Origin: Geobacter sp. AOG2
GTDB lineage: Bacteria; Desulfobacterota; Desulfuromonadia; Geobacterales; Pseudopelobacteraceae
Direction: 5' to 3'
DNA: 64,000 bases
Assembly: GCF_019972295.1 (NCBI RefSeq)
Contig: NZ_BLJA01000001.1
Span: 2,422,158 to 2,486,157 of the forward strand
The stretch's first letter is position 1. Every line of letters begins with the position of its first letter. The notes beneath the pieces were generated by a model. That model saw only the letters and a program-made list of their open reading frames with translations. It was not told where the DNA came from and made no database searches. Of this stretch, positions 14,303-23,569 are shown piece by piece. Position numbers and translations under genes: made by a program.

Positions 14303-15408
14303 GTGAACATGACAAGCGCCATATGAAACGGGCTCTCACCCTGGCCCGCAAGGGGATCGGCAAGACGTCGCCCAACCCTGCGGTGGGTTGTGTTATTGTC
14401 AAGGCAGGCCGCGTCGTTGGAGAAGGGTGGCATCAAAAGGCCGGCCAGCCCCACGCAGAAATAAACGCTTTGACCATGGCCGGCTCCGAGGCGCAAGACG
14501 CCGACGTTTATGTGACGCTGGAACCGTGCAGTCATACCGGCCGCACGCCACCCTGCGCCGCGTCCCTGATCGCCGCCGGCGTGAGGCGAGTGGTCGCCGG
14601 CATGGTAGACCCCAACCCGCAGGTGGCGGGAAAGGGCTTCGCCATGCTGCGCAAGGCCGGCATCATTGTGGAACACGGCCTCATGGAGCCGGAGTGCCGG
14701 GCTATCAACCGCCCCTTCATCAAACACATCACCACCGGCCTTCCCTATGTCACCTACAAATGCGCCATGACCCTGGACGGTAATATCGCCACCGTCACCG
14801 GCGAATCCCAATGGATCAGTTGCATGGATTCCCGGCGCTATACGCACCGGCTACGGGCAACGAACGATGCCATCATGGTCGGCGTCGATACGATCATAAC
14901 CGATAACCCTCAATTGACGGTACGCCACGTCAAGGGACGCAATCCGCTCAGAGTCATCGTGGATACCCGCTTGCGGACGCCGGAGAGCGTGGACGTACTC
15001 AGCGAACGCATGGCCCACGATACCATCATCGCCACCACCGAGAGCAACCCTCGGGTACATCTTCGCTATCTCCAGCAAGGCGCCACGGTTATCGTCTGTG
15101 ACGAATACGACGGCCGTGTTTCCATGATTGATCTTCTGCAAAAACTCGGCAAACGGGGGATTCAATCCATTCTCCTTGAGGGGGGAAGCAGGCTGGCGGG
15201 GGAAATGCTCCAAAACGGCGTCATTGACGAGTTCGTCTTTTTCCTGGCGCCCAAGATCATCGGCAGCGACGGGTTCGCCCCCTTTACCCTGCGCGGGATC
15301 ACCAGTATGGATCAGGCGATCAGGCTACAATTCGGCCAAATTACCCGGAGCGGCCAGGACATCGTCATCCATGCCTGGCCGGGAGAAGCGCCATGTTCAC
15401 CGGCCTGA
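14299..15408 (+). CDS. ribD: Bifunctional riboflavin deaminase/reductase RibD
   Basis: Carries out the second and third steps of riboflavin synthesis (pyrimidine deamination and side-chain reduction). The 369-aa protein has the N-terminal deaminase domain ([18 protein letters not shown] zinc ligands) and the C-terminal reductase domain from about residue 150 ([26 protein letters not shown]). The start ATG overlaps nrdR by 4 bases and the 3' end overlaps ribE by 16. No defects seen. Confidence 0.96.
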   Translation: MSEHDKRHMKRALTLARKGIGKTSPNPAVGCVIVKAGRVVGEGWHQKAGQPHAEINALTMAGSEAQDADVYVTLEPCSHTGRTPPCAASLIAAGVRRVVAGMVDPNPQVAGKGFAMLRKAGIIVEHGLMEPECRAINRPFIKHITTGLPYVTYKCAMTLDGNIATVTGESQWISCMDSRRYTHRLRATNDAIMVGVDTIITDNPQLTVRHVKGRNPLRVIVDTRLRTPESVDVLSERMAHDTIIATTESNPRVHLRYLQQGATVIVCDEYDGRVSMIDLLQKLGKRGIQSILLEGGSRLAGEMLQNGVIDEFVFFLAPKIIGSDGFAPFTLRGITSMDQAIRLQFGQITRSGQDIVIHAWPGEAPCSPA

Positions 15409-16034
15409 TCGAGGATGTGGGCACGGTCGCCTCCTTCAGGCATGGCGGCCCGGCGGCGGTACTCGGCGTTTCAACCTCCCTCCCCATGGGTGAGATCGCC
15501 TTGGGAGACTCGGTGGCGGTCAACGGCATTTGCCTTACGGTCACCAACATCGGTAGCACAGTTTTGACCTTCGACGTCTCGCCGGAGACCCTTTCCAAAA
15601 GCACTTTTGCATCCTTGAAGACCGGGAGCAAAGTCAACCTAGAGCGCGCCCTGCGCCTGGGAGACCGCCTGGGGGGGCACATGGTGACCGGACATGTGGA
15701 CTGTTGTGGCATGCTTGCGAGGATCGAGCAGATTTCAGGTTATCATGTCCTTGCCTTCACCCTCCCGACCCAATTCTCCCGCTATCTGGTCAAAAAGGGA
15801 TCGGTGGCCATCGACGGGATCAGTCTGACCGTGAACGAGGTAAGTGGAGAAGGATTCACCGTCACCGTGATCCCCCACTCCTTTGCCAAAACCACCTTGG
15901 CTAAGCTGGCGCCGGGTGCCGCGGTCAATATTGAAACCGATATCCTGGGAAAATATATTGAGCGGTTGGCGCAACCCTGGAGAGAGGGAACCGGGTTGAG
16001 CATGCATACGCTGGCGGAAAATGGATTCATGTAA
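15393..16034 (+). CDS. ribE: Riboflavin synthase alpha chain
   Basis: Dismutates two molecules of 6,7-dimethyl-8-ribityllumazine to riboflavin. The 213-aa protein shows the expected internal duplication of two lumazine-binding barrels, each beginning with a [10 protein letters not shown] / [10 protein letters not shown] type motif and a [13 protein letters not shown] / [13 protein letters not shown] strand pair. ATG 15393 follows GGGAGAAGCGCC, inside the ribD 3' end. The substrate-producing lumazine synthase gene (ribH) is not in this operon. Confidence 0.95.
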   Translation: MFTGLIEDVGTVASFRHGGPAAVLGVSTSLPMGEIALGDSVAVNGICLTVTNIGSTVLTFDVSPETLSKSTFASLKTGSKVNLERALRLGDRLGGHMVTGHVDCCGMLARIEQISGYHVLAFTLPTQFSRYLVKKGSVAIDGISLTVNEVSGEGFTVTVIPHSFAKTTLAKLAPGAAVNIETDILGKYIERLAQPWREGTGLSMHTLAENGFM

Positions 16035-16055
16035 GCAAAAAGGAATGGAGATACT

Positions 16056-17261
16056 ATGTCCATAGCAACCATAGAAGAAGCAATCGAGGATATCCGGCAG
16101 GGAAAGATAGTCATCTTGGCCGATGATGAAGACCGTGAGAATGAGGGCGATCTGACCATGGCGGCAGAGGCGGTTACTCCCGAGACTATCAATTTTATGG
16201 CCAAATACGGGCGAGGCCTGATCTGTCTGACCATGACGGCCGAAAAATGCGACGACCTCAATCTGCGGCCGATGGTACGGGATAACACCTCGCCGTTTGA
16301 AACCGCTTTCACCATTTCCATCGAGGCGAAACATGGGGTTACCACCGGCATCTCGGCCGCCGACCGGGCTCACACCATCCTGACCGCCGTCGCTGATAGC
16401 GCGACCCCGGACGACTTGGTCAGCCCCGGCCATATCTTTCCCCTGCGTGCCCGCAAGGGGGGAGTTCTGGTCCGGTCGGGACAAACCGAAGGGTCAGTGG
16501 ATCTGGCGCGTTTGGCTGGGTTGCGGCCGGCCGGGGTCATCTGCGAGATCATGAATGACGATGGCACCATGGCGCGCATGCCCGAATTGAAGAAGTTCGC
16601 AAAAGAGCATGGAATCAAGATCTGTACCGTGGCCGACCTGGTCGCCTATCGGCTGCGGCACGAACGTCTCGTGCGCACCGTGGCCGAGGCCCACCTCCCG
16701 TCGGCTTACGGCGGCGAATGGCGGGCCATTGCCTTTGAAAACGATGTGGACAAGCTGGATCACCTTGCCTTGGTCAAGGGGGAGTTTGCAAAGGGTGAAT
16801 CCGTATTGGTCCGGGTCCACTCGGAGTGTCTGACCGGCGATGTTTTGGGTAGCCAACGCTGCGACTGCGGGGAACAACTGCACCGAGCCATGGAAATGAT
16901 CGCTCGGGAGGGGAAAGGGGTGATCCTCTACATGCGCCAGGAGGGGCGCGGCATCGGCCTAATCAACAAGCTCCGGGCCTATGAGTTGCAAGACCGGGGC
17001 CGCGACACGGTGGAAGCCAATCTGGAACTTGGTTTCAAGGCCGATCTGAGGGATTACGGCATTGGGGCGCAGATCCTGTTGGCCCTGGGGATCACAAAGA
17101 TCCGTCTCCTGACCAACAACCCCAAGAAGCTCATCGGGTTGCAGGGCTATGGCATCGATATCGTGGAGCGGGTCGCCATTGAGGCGGTCGCCACGGAGAA
17201 CAACCGCAAGTACCTCAAGACCAAACAAACCAAACTGGGGCACCTGCTGAAAAACATCTGA
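16056..17261 (+). CDS. ribBA: Bifunctional DHBP synthase / GTP cyclohydrolase II
   Basis: Makes both precursors of lumazine: 3,4-dihydroxybutanone 4-phosphate (N-terminal half) and the pyrimidine from GTP (C-terminal half). The 401-aa protein has the DHBP signature [11 protein letters not shown] and [10 protein letters not shown] in the first ~200 residues. The cyclohydrolase half has the zinc ligands [19 protein letters not shown] and the RQEGRGIGL loop. It is the last gene of the operon; 24 bases later a convergent gene ends. In many relatives ribH and nusB follow here, but they are absent. Confidence 0.96.
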   Translation: MSIATIEEAIEDIRQGKIVILADDEDRENEGDLTMAAEAVTPETINFMAKYGRGLICLTMTAEKCDDLNLRPMVRDNTSPFETAFTISIEAKHGVTTGISAADRAHTILTAVADSATPDDLVSPGHIFPLRARKGGVLVRSGQTEGSVDLARLAGLRPAGVICEIMNDDGTMARMPELKKFAKEHGIKICTVADLVAYRLRHERLVRTVAEAHLPSAYGGEWRAIAFENDVDKLDHLALVKGEFAKGESVLVRVHSECLTGDVLGSQRCDCGEQLHRAMEMIAREGKGVILYMRQEGRGIGLINKLRAYELQDRGRDTVEANLELGFKADLRDYGIGAQILLALGITKIRLLTNNPKKLIGLQGYGIDIVERVAIEAVATENNRKYLKTKQTKLGHLLKNI

Positions 17262-17285
17262 CGTCCGTCAAAGTTTACGAGAAAG

Positions 17286-18266
17286 TTACCGGACCAACTG
17301 CGATACCGGAACCAGGGTTATCCCCTGGCCAGCCAGGGCCGGCAATGTTTCGACCAGAGTTGCAATCGTTGCCGGGTGGGGATGGCAAATAGCAATGGCA
17401 GTGCCGTTTTTCTTTGCCATCCGCACCGCTTGGGCCAACTGTCCGCGAATGTAGGCGCCGTTTTGCTCGTTGTCGAGAAACACGTTCCGCTTTGCCGTCT
17501 TTACCCCCATCTCACGGGCCAGACGCGCCCCAACCGTCCGGGGTGTCGTTACGCTGTCGATGAAGAACAGCCCCTTCCCTTTCAACTCCTCCAGCACCAC
17601 CCTCATCTTGTCCTCATGCTCGGTGAATTCGGACCCCATGTGGTTATTGACGCCAATGGCCGTAGGAATCTCGCGCGTATATTCGCCGAGATGTTCACGG
17701 ATAGCGGCATCATCCATTGATGTCAATAGTCCGTTGGCTTCCAACCTGCGCTGAGGCCACCCCTTGGACTGCATGGGGATATGGATCATCGTCTCGATAC
17801 CGGAACGGGCGGCAAAGCCGGCCACATCCCGGTCGCTATGCAGCCCCGGAATGATGGAAAAGGTCAGGGGGAGCCCAATGCCCGCCAACGCGCGGGCTTC
17901 CTGCAGGGTGCTCCCCATGTCGTCGATGATGATCGCCAACTTTCCTTGAACACCGGCCGGGCTGATTGCCGGTTTATTGTCTTCTTCCTTGGAAGTGGTT
18001 TCGTGGGGATATTGCGCTTCACCTGTGACCGATACTCCGGGCTGCGGAGCGACAGGCGATGCGGGACGGCCCGCCTCCGGGATCGGAGTGGGCGAGAGAT
18101 TCGCGGCGTTCCGGGAAGGTTGTGGGGGCGAGGGGGGATTACCCCGGGGGGACATTATGAAATAGAGGCCAACAGCAAGCAGGATCGTGGCCAGGAGGGC
18201 CACTGCTGCGATACGGCTGCCGCCGCCCGACCTCTGTTTATATCTCTTGTTACGGGGTTTGGTCAC
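17286..18266 (-). CDS. Divergent polysaccharide deacetylase family protein (YibQ/DUF610)
   Basis: The 326-aa protein has an N-terminal membrane anchor (about residues 19-40), a Pro/Ser-rich linker to about residue 105, and then a deacetylase-like barrel starting KLAIIIDDMGSTLQEARAL. Later motifs include IHIPMQSKGWPQRRLEANGL, GVNNHMGSEFTE and AICHPHPATIATL, typical of the divergent polysaccharide deacetylase family. It probably acts in the periplasm on cell-wall or surface polysaccharide, but no substrate can be named. The start appears to be GTG 18266 with a weak ribosome-binding site. It lies downstream of the ftsEX-envC-ctpA genes, a common arrangement that suggests a link to envelope turnover. 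Confidence 0.85.
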   Translation of the reverse strand: MTKPRNKRYKQRSGGGSRIAAVALLATILLAVGLYFIMSPRGNPPSPPQPSRNAANLSPTPIPEAGRPASPVAPQPGVSVTGEAQYPHETTSKEEDNKPAISPAGVQGKLAIIIDDMGSTLQEARALAGIGLPLTFSIIPGLHSDRDVAGFAARSGIETMIHIPMQSKGWPQRRLEANGLLTSMDDAAIREHLGEYTREIPTAIGVNNHMGSEFTEHEDKMRVVLEELKGKGLFFIDSVTTPRTVGARLAREMGVKTAKRNVFLDNEQNGAYIRGQLAQAVRMAKKNGTAIAICHPHPATIATLVETLPALAGQGITLVPVSQLVR

Positions 18267-18332
18267 AGTGACTCGGCAAGCCGTTCGCCCGTGCGGGGGT
18301 ACCCGTCTCCGGAATACCCCCGCACGAGGAAC

Positions 18333-19691
18333 CTACTTTTCCGTCCCCATCGTTTTCAGGATGTCCCACCCCTTGAGTAGGTCAAGGGCGCGCATGGCCT
18401 GATAATCATTCTTCAAAGCGTCGTCCGACTTCAGAAGGGCATTCTTTTCCTTTTTATCGTCCTTTTTGGTGTTGCCCTGGCTGTTCTTATCTTCGTTTTC
18501 GAAGTGGTGGTCCAGATCCTTTTCACGGATGTGCATGAACTCCTTCTTCTCCCCGGTTTCTTTGGGTAGTTCCAGCCGCTCGACCACGATATCGGGGGTG
18601 ATACCCTTGGCCTGGATGGAGCGCCCTTTGGGGGTATAGTAACGGGCCGTGGTGAGGCGCAGACCGGAATCGTCCGAGAGCGGGATAATGGTCTGGACAG
18701 AACCCTTGCCAAAACTCTGGGTCCCCATGATGATGGCACGTTTGTGGTCCTGCAGAGCTCCGGCAACGATCTCGGAAGCGCTGGCGCTGCCTCCGTTGAT
18801 CAGCACGACAATCGCATAGTTCGGCTCCTTGCCGCCCTTTTTGGCCGTGAACTGCATCTTGGAATCCTTTTCACGTCCCTCGGTGTACACGACCATCTTC
18901 CCTTCCGGTATAAAATGTTCTACCACCCGGACCGCTTGGTCCAGAAGACCACCGGGATCGTTGCGCAAGTCAAGGACAAGCCCCTTGAGATCGCCCTTAT
19001 TTTCATCTTTAAGGGATTTAAGAGCCTTGGAGAGGTCCTCATCCGTTTTTTCCTGGAACTGGGCGATGCGCACATAGCCGTAGCCATCGTCCAGCAGGCG
19101 GGAACGCACGCTCTTGACTTGAATAATATCGCGCACCAGCGTGAATTCCTGCGGTTTCTCAAAACCGTCACGCATTATGGTCAAAACGACTTTGGTCCCC
19201 TTGAGACCGCGCATCCGCTTGACCGCTTCATTGATATTCAGATCCTTGGTAAATTTGTCGTCGATCTTAAGGATTTGGTCGCCGGACTTGATGCCAGCCT
19301 TGAAAGCGGGCGTATCCTCAATAGGCGAAATAACGGTCAGGATGCCGTCCTTGATGGAGATCTCTATGCCCAAACCGCCAAAGGCCCCCTTGGTGTCGAT
19401 CTTCATCTCCTTGTAGGTCTCGGGGGACATGAAGGAGCTATGAGGGTCCAGTGACGCCAGCATGCCGTTGATTGCGCCGTAGATGAGTTTCTTGGTATCG
19501 ACCTCGTCAACATAACTCTTCTTGATGATAGCCATAACATCCGTAAAAAGCTCGATTGACTCGTAGTCGCTTCCCTTGGCCTCGGCCGCACAATGCCGTT
19601 GTGTGCTGATGCCGATGAACACCACGAGAATGGTTACGACCAGTACGAAGCCGAACGCCACCTTCTTCTTTTTGCTGCCGGTTGTGAACAT
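18333..19691 (-). CDS. ctpA: Carboxyl-terminal processing protease (S41 family)
   Basis: Periplasmic serine protease of 452 aa. After a signal/anchor helix (about residues 10-28) come a PDZ domain (SIKDGILTVISPIEDTPAFK) and the S41 catalytic domain with Ser in GGSASASEIV and Lys in SFGKGSVQT. A charged Lys/Asp-rich stretch near residues 390-420 is followed by a C-terminal tail. ATG 19691 follows GGAGGCACAAG. The order ftsE-ftsX-envC-ctpA is widespread. The protease may trim envelope or peptidoglycan-associated proteins, which is inference. Confidence 0.93.
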   Translation of the reverse strand: MFTTGSKKKKVAFGFVLVVTILVVFIGISTQRHCAAEAKGSDYESIELFTDVMAIIKKSYVDEVDTKKLIYGAINGMLASLDPHSSFMSPETYKEMKIDTKGAFGGLGIEISIKDGILTVISPIEDTPAFKAGIKSGDQILKIDDKFTKDLNINEAVKRMRGLKGTKVVLTIMRDGFEKPQEFTLVRDIIQVKSVRSRLLDDGYGYVRIAQFQEKTDEDLSKALKSLKDENKGDLKGLVLDLRNDPGGLLDQAVRVVEHFIPEGKMVVYTEGREKDSKMQFTAKKGGKEPNYAIVVLINGGSASASEIVAGALQDHKRAIIMGTQSFGKGSVQTIIPLSDDSGLRLTTARYYTPKGRSIQAKGITPDIVVERLELPKETGEKKEFMHIREKDLDHHFENEDKNSQGNTKKDDKKEKNALLKSDDALKNDYQAMRALDLLKGWDILKTMGTEK

Positions 19692-19733
19692 CTTGTGCCT
19701 CCGCGTGTATGAATATCTTTTTAATATATCTTG

Positions 19734-20915
19734 TTACCGCACCCAAGCCGCCGGGTCCACCGGCTTGCCCTGATACCTGATCTCGAAGTAGAGCATGGGC
19801 CCTTTGGCGGAATCCACATCTCCGACCGTGGCCAGCGTCTCGTTTCTTGCCACCTCGGCGCCCACCTTCTTTGTTATCCGCGAGGCGTGGGCGTAGAGAC
19901 TGAAATACCCCCCGCCATGATCGACAATTACCATATTGCCGTAACCTTTGAAATAGTCCGCAAAGATCACGCTGCCGTCGTAGATCGCTTTGATCTCCGT
20001 GCCGGCCCCGGCGGCGATGGAGAGCCCTTTGCTAAAGGTATAGGAGTTGAACTCAGGGTGTTTGTGTTTCCCATACGTCTCAATGATGTTACCCCTGACA
20101 GGCATCGCCATGCGCCCCTTCTGGGAAGCGAACCCGCGATCCGGCACCGGCGGCAGTTCCGGGAGAGGCTTGAGCTTGCTCCCCGGTCTCGTATGACGCG
20201 AGGAAAGCTTTCTCCGGCTCAGTGCCTCAAGACGTTCGATCATGGCCTGCAAACGGGAGGCATTGGCCTGGAGATCCTTGAGCGAGGTTTCATACCCCTT
20301 GCGGTCCTGACGCACCTTGACCAGGTAAGCAAACTTCCTGCGCTTTTCCTCTTCGATCTCGTGTTTTTTAAGGGCAATGCCGTTCTTTATCCGCTCCTTC
20401 CTGGCCATATCCTGCTCCAGGGAGGCTTTCAGCCTGCGTAATTCCTCAATTTTAGCATTATACTCCGCAAATATCTTTTTGTCATTCTCCAGAATGGAAC
20501 GCATGTAGCGGATATTCTCCGCCATCTGGGGAAATGACTCAGCCGAGAAGAACATGCGGAGTGCGCCCAGTTCTCCTGCCTTGTAAAGCGAGATCAGGCG
20601 CCCCTCAATCTCTCGTTTCTTCCGGTTGGTTTCCTCGGTGACCTGCGCAATGGCACGCCCGCTGCGGTCCAGATTCGATTCCACATTCCTCAGATCGCGG
20701 TCAAGGCTCCCCAAGTCCGCAATCTTTCGTTCCAGAGAATGTTCTATCTCCTGCAACTCGGTGGAGACGACTGCTTCAACCTTACGCGTCTTGGTGATGA
20801 GTTGTCGCTTCGCCTTGATCTCCCGCTTGACCCCTTTCAACTCGTCCTTGGGACTTTCACTCCACCCCGGGGAAGCCGCGGAGAGGATCAGCAGTATGCA
20901 TAGCATTCGGATCAT
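19734..20915 (-). CDS. envC: EnvC-like murein hydrolase activator (degenerate LytM domain)
   Basis: The 393-aa protein has a signal peptide (about residues 1-19), a long coiled coil (about residues 22-260) and a C-terminal M23/LytM domain. The zinc ligands of active M23 peptidases are missing: the usual HxGxD position reads FSKGLSI and the usual GPHLHFE reads GPMLYFEIR. That pattern fits EnvC, which is catalytically dead and activates cell-wall amidases under FtsEX control. It begins 3 bases after the ftsX stop. The function is a strong family and context inference. Confidence 0.88.
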   Translation of the reverse strand: MIRMLCILLILSAASPGWSESPKDELKGVKREIKAKRQLITKTRKVEAVVSTELQEIEHSLERKIADLGSLDRDLRNVESNLDRSGRAIAQVTEETNRKKREIEGRLISLYKAGELGALRMFFSAESFPQMAENIRYMRSILENDKKIFAEYNAKIEELRRLKASLEQDMARKERIKNGIALKKHEIEEEKRRKFAYLVKVRQDRKGYETSLKDLQANASRLQAMIERLEALSRRKLSSRHTRPGSKLKPLPELPPVPDRGFASQKGRMAMPVRGNIIETYGKHKHPEFNSYTFSKGLSIAAGAGTEIKAIYDGSVIFADYFKGYGNMVIVDHGGGYFSLYAHASRITKKVGAEVARNETLATVGDVDSAKGPMLYFEIRYQGKPVDPAAWVR

Positions 20916-20918
20916 TGC

Positions 20919-21887
20919 TCAGGCAGAAACGAAACGCTTGAGAGAGGTGAGGCTGCCGATCAAACCGAGCAGAATACCGGCCGCAGCAATACCGCCGACA
21001 TATTCAGTTGGGAGAAAGGCCAGCCCCGAGGCAGCCGGATTGAATGTCAGAAAACTTCCCGCATTGTGAAGAAACCCCTCATATACCCCCCATAGCAAGC
21101 CGACGGCAAGCATTGCCCCGCCTGCCCCCTGTATGACCCCTTCGATCAAAAAGGGGGCTTTGATGAAGAAGCGCGTAGCTCCCACCAGCGCCATCACTTC
21201 CAGTTCATCGCGACGAGCATAAATGGTCAGTTTGATGGTGTTGGATACGATGAACACTACTGCAATCACCAGAAAGCCACCCAGCAATGCTCCAACCAGC
21301 CGCATGAAGTTAAGGAACGTATTGAAGCGCCGGACCCATTCTTCGCCGTATTGTACCTCGGTGATGCCAGGAATATTCTTCAAAGAGGCGACAAATGCCT
21401 CGACCCCGTGGGTTTCGCGATTTTCACGCTTGAGGGAGATTTCGAACGAGGTGGGGAGTATGTCGGGTCTGACCCCTTCCAGCAGAGTCTCTTGTCCCCG
21501 AAGCCTGGAGCTGAAACGTTTGAGCGCTTCGTCACGGGACACATACGTGATGCGGGCCGCACCAGGTAGAGACATGATTCGGCTGCGGAGCGCCGCCTGT
21601 TCCTGACCGCTCAATTCACGGTCGAAATAGACCGTAACCTGCACCCGCTCACTCCAATTTTCCGCCGCATTCTCAAGGTTGACGAACACCAAAAGAAACA
21701 GCGAAACAATCAGGAGCGCCAGGGTGATGGTGCCCACCGTAACCACATTGACAAAAATATTCTGCCGTATATTGGTCAGGGCGCGGCTGAAAAAATAGCC
21801 CAGCCGGCCGCCGAAACCTTCACCCGCAAGATTCGGGCGTTTGTTAGGCCGACTCGCCGGAGACGCCTTCTTTTTCCACCTGTTCAA
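20919..21887 (-). CDS. ftsX: Cell division protein FtsX
   Basis: Membrane subunit of the FtsEX complex that transmits ATP hydrolysis to periplasmic hydrolase activators. The 322-aa protein has one N-terminal transmembrane helix (about residues 45-70), a periplasmic domain and three C-terminal helices (about residues 200-225, 250-270, 295-312). The start appears to be TTG 21887 with GGGAG upstream, inside the ftsE 3' end, a 44-base overlap. A later start would remove a charged leader but not the first helix. Confidence 0.93.
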   Translation of the reverse strand: MNRWKKKASPASRPNKRPNLAGEGFGGRLGYFFSRALTNIRQNIFVNVVTVGTITLALLIVSLFLLVFVNLENAAENWSERVQVTVYFDRELSGQEQAALRSRIMSLPGAARITYVSRDEALKRFSSRLRGQETLLEGVRPDILPTSFEISLKRENRETHGVEAFVASLKNIPGITEVQYGEEWVRRFNTFLNFMRLVGALLGGFLVIAVVFIVSNTIKLTIYARRDELEVMALVGATRFFIKAPFLIEGVIQGAGGAMLAVGLLWGVYEGFLHNAGSFLTFNPAASGLAFLPTEYVGGIAAAGILLGLIGSLTSLKRFVSA

Positions 21888-22533
21888 CGATTTCTCCCTT
21901 GCTGAGGGTTACCAGCCTTTTATGACAATTATCGATCAGCCGCCGGTCATGAGTCGCAACCACGACCGTCGTACCTCGAACATTGGCTTCCTTGAATATG
22001 GTAAGGATCTGATTTTTATTGGCATCGTCAAGATTTCCGGTCGGCTCATCCGCAACGAGGATTTTGGGGTCGTTCACCAGCGCCCGCGCCAGGGCCACTC
22101 GCTGTTGTTCCCCCCCGGAAAGGCGTTGGGGCGTCTGGTTTATCTTCCCTTCCATGCCCATCTGTTTCAGTACGTGCATGACCTTCTTACCAATATCCGC
22201 CCTCCCCCAGCCAAGGACCTCAAGGGTGATGGACACGTTTTCAAAAACCGTCCGGGTGGGGAGCAGCTTGAAGTCCTGAAACACAACGCCGATACTGCGG
22301 CGGAGGAAAGGGATCTGGGACGCGGTCATGCGGGAGACATTCTGGCCGTCGATCACCACCTGCCCGCGGGTAGGAGTGAGCGCGCCGTAGAGAAGCCGTA
22401 GCAATGTGGTCTTTCCTGCGCCCGAAGGGCCGGTCAGAAAGACGAACTCCCCTTTTTCGATCCTTAGATTGATATCGTTCAGGGCGGTGGCGTCCTTCTG
22501 GTAAGCCAGGGATACGTTATGCAGTTGGATCAT
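21844..22533 (-). CDS. ftsE: Cell division ATP-binding protein FtsE
   Basis: ABC-type ATPase partner of FtsX. From ATG 22533 it is 229 aa, MIQLHNVSLAYQKD at the start; an in-frame ATG at 22542 is possible, and the frame stays open to 22617 without a ribosome-binding site. Walker A GPSGAGKTT, the signature RLSGGEQQRVALARA and Walker B ILVADEPTGNLD are complete. It follows the pseudopilin gene by about 80 bases, so the secretion operon may read through into ftsEX. Confidence 0.95.
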   Translation of the reverse strand: MIQLHNVSLAYQKDATALNDINLRIEKGEFVFLTGPSGAGKTTLLRLLYGALTPTRGQVVIDGQNVSRMTASQIPFLRRSIGVVFQDFKLLPTRTVFENVSITLEVLGWGRADIGKKVMHVLKQMGMEGKINQTPQRLSGGEQQRVALARALVNDPKILVADEPTGNLDDANKNQILTIFKEANVRGTTVVVATHDRRLIDNCHKRLVTLSKGEIVEQVEKEGVSGESA

Positions 22534-22613
22534 TTTGTTCATACCCGTTGAGAATCTCTTTATCCAAACCAACGTACGCCGCCGTGCCATGGTCGGACGG
22601 CAGTTACGACGTC

Positions 22614-23087
22614 TCAATACTCTTTATACGGCTTGCCGTCGCTCCCCACAAGATCCGAGTTGCTATGAACATCATACACATTACCCAGGGACAGGGTTCC
22701 GCCGGAGGACGTGGCCCCCGCAGGAGCTGATGTCGTATCTGTCGGCGGCGGGACAGTTACCCAGTCCTCTGCTTTGGTAAAAGGGTCCTTGGGGATGCCA
22801 CGCAGATAGTTTTTCGTTTTCAGATCTTCAAGCGAGTCGGGGTACTTGCCCTGATCGACGTAGTACTGGTCGATGGTCGAACGCAGGTTGTACAGATCCT
22901 CGCGCAATACTGACTCTTTGGTCTTGATGATGCCCCACTGGTAGTTGGGCACGGCAATGGCCGCCAGGATACCGATAATCGAAACCACGATCATCAGCTC
23001 GATCAGGGTGAAGCCGCCATTATCGCTCGACAGACCGGCCGGGGCCGACCGTATCGTGTGCTCACCAGTCTTTATATTTCGTCCCAT
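22614..23087 (-). CDS. oxpG: Type II secretion pseudopilin (OxpG-like)
   Basis: The prepilin-type N-terminus has cleavage site GG before FTLIELMIVVSIIGIL (Glu at position 5 present), a long hydrophobic helix, and a globular domain with YYVDQGKYPDSLEDL, typical of major GspG-type pseudopilins. The start is uncertain: ATG 23087 (157 aa) has AAGGA upstream, and ATG 23105 would add 6 residues. Gene order matches the OxpG operon of Geobacter sulfurreducens, which is reported to export a multicopper protein needed for Fe(III) oxide reduction. Assignment as the OxpG orthologue is inference from family and synteny. Confidence 0.85.
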   Translation of the reverse strand: MGRNIKTGEHTIRSAPAGLSSDNGGFTLIELMIVVSIIGILAAIAVPNYQWGIIKTKESVLREDLYNLRSTIDQYYVDQGKYPDSLEDLKTKNYLRGIPKDPFTKAEDWVTVPPPTDTTSAPAGATSSGGTLSLGNVYDVHSNSDLVGSDGKPYKEY

Positions 23088-23556
23088 CAATCGCCGTTCC
23101 TTCATTCAATGAGTACACATCGTAGACATCCTCACCGCCCCACATGCCAGAGTCCGGGTTGTCGGCATAGGATCGCATGCCCCACTTAGGCTCCTCGCCC
23201 GGCTTGGGCGGATTCATGGGATCGGCCGGAATCCTGCGCAGGAATTTCTGCTTGGTCGAGTAAAGACCGCCGAAATCATACCCGTCCACCAGTTGTTGCA
23301 ACGTTTCCGGGTACCCCGATTTGTTCAAGGACGGCAGGATCTTTTTTTCGAGTACGGCTTTATCGTAACTCTTTTTGAACTCGTCTATTGCGGTGCGAAT
23401 AACGCGCAGATTACGGTGCAATTCAAGCTCGCGGGACCGGATGGCGGTCATTTGCATCATCGGCATGACCACCGAAGCCAGTATCGCTAGGATGGTCATC
23501 GTCACAATCAACTCGATCAGACTGACCCCGCGGCATGTCTTTAATGAGCTCGGCAT
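23062..23556 (-). CDS. Second type II secretion pseudopilin
   Basis: About 164 aa from ATG 23556, preceded by an in-frame GTG at 23559. The prepilin-like signal is CRG followed by VSLIELIVTMTILAIL, so the first mature residue would be Val rather than Phe, with Glu5 kept. Its C-terminal half (YPETLQQLVDGYDFGG, FLRRIPADPMNP) also resembles GspG-type pseudopilins, so the operon holds two related G-type subunits. It overlaps the next pseudopilin and starts 14 bases after the secretin stop. Confidence 0.82.
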   Translation of the reverse strand: MPSSLKTCRGVSLIELIVTMTILAILASVVMPMMQMTAIRSRELELHRNLRVIRTAIDEFKKSYDKAVLEKKILPSLNKSGYPETLQQLVDGYDFGGLYSTKQKFLRRIPADPMNPPKPGEEPKWGMRSYADNPDSGMWGGEDVYDVYSLNEGTAIDGTKYKDW

Positions 23557-23569
23557 CACAGCTAAATGC

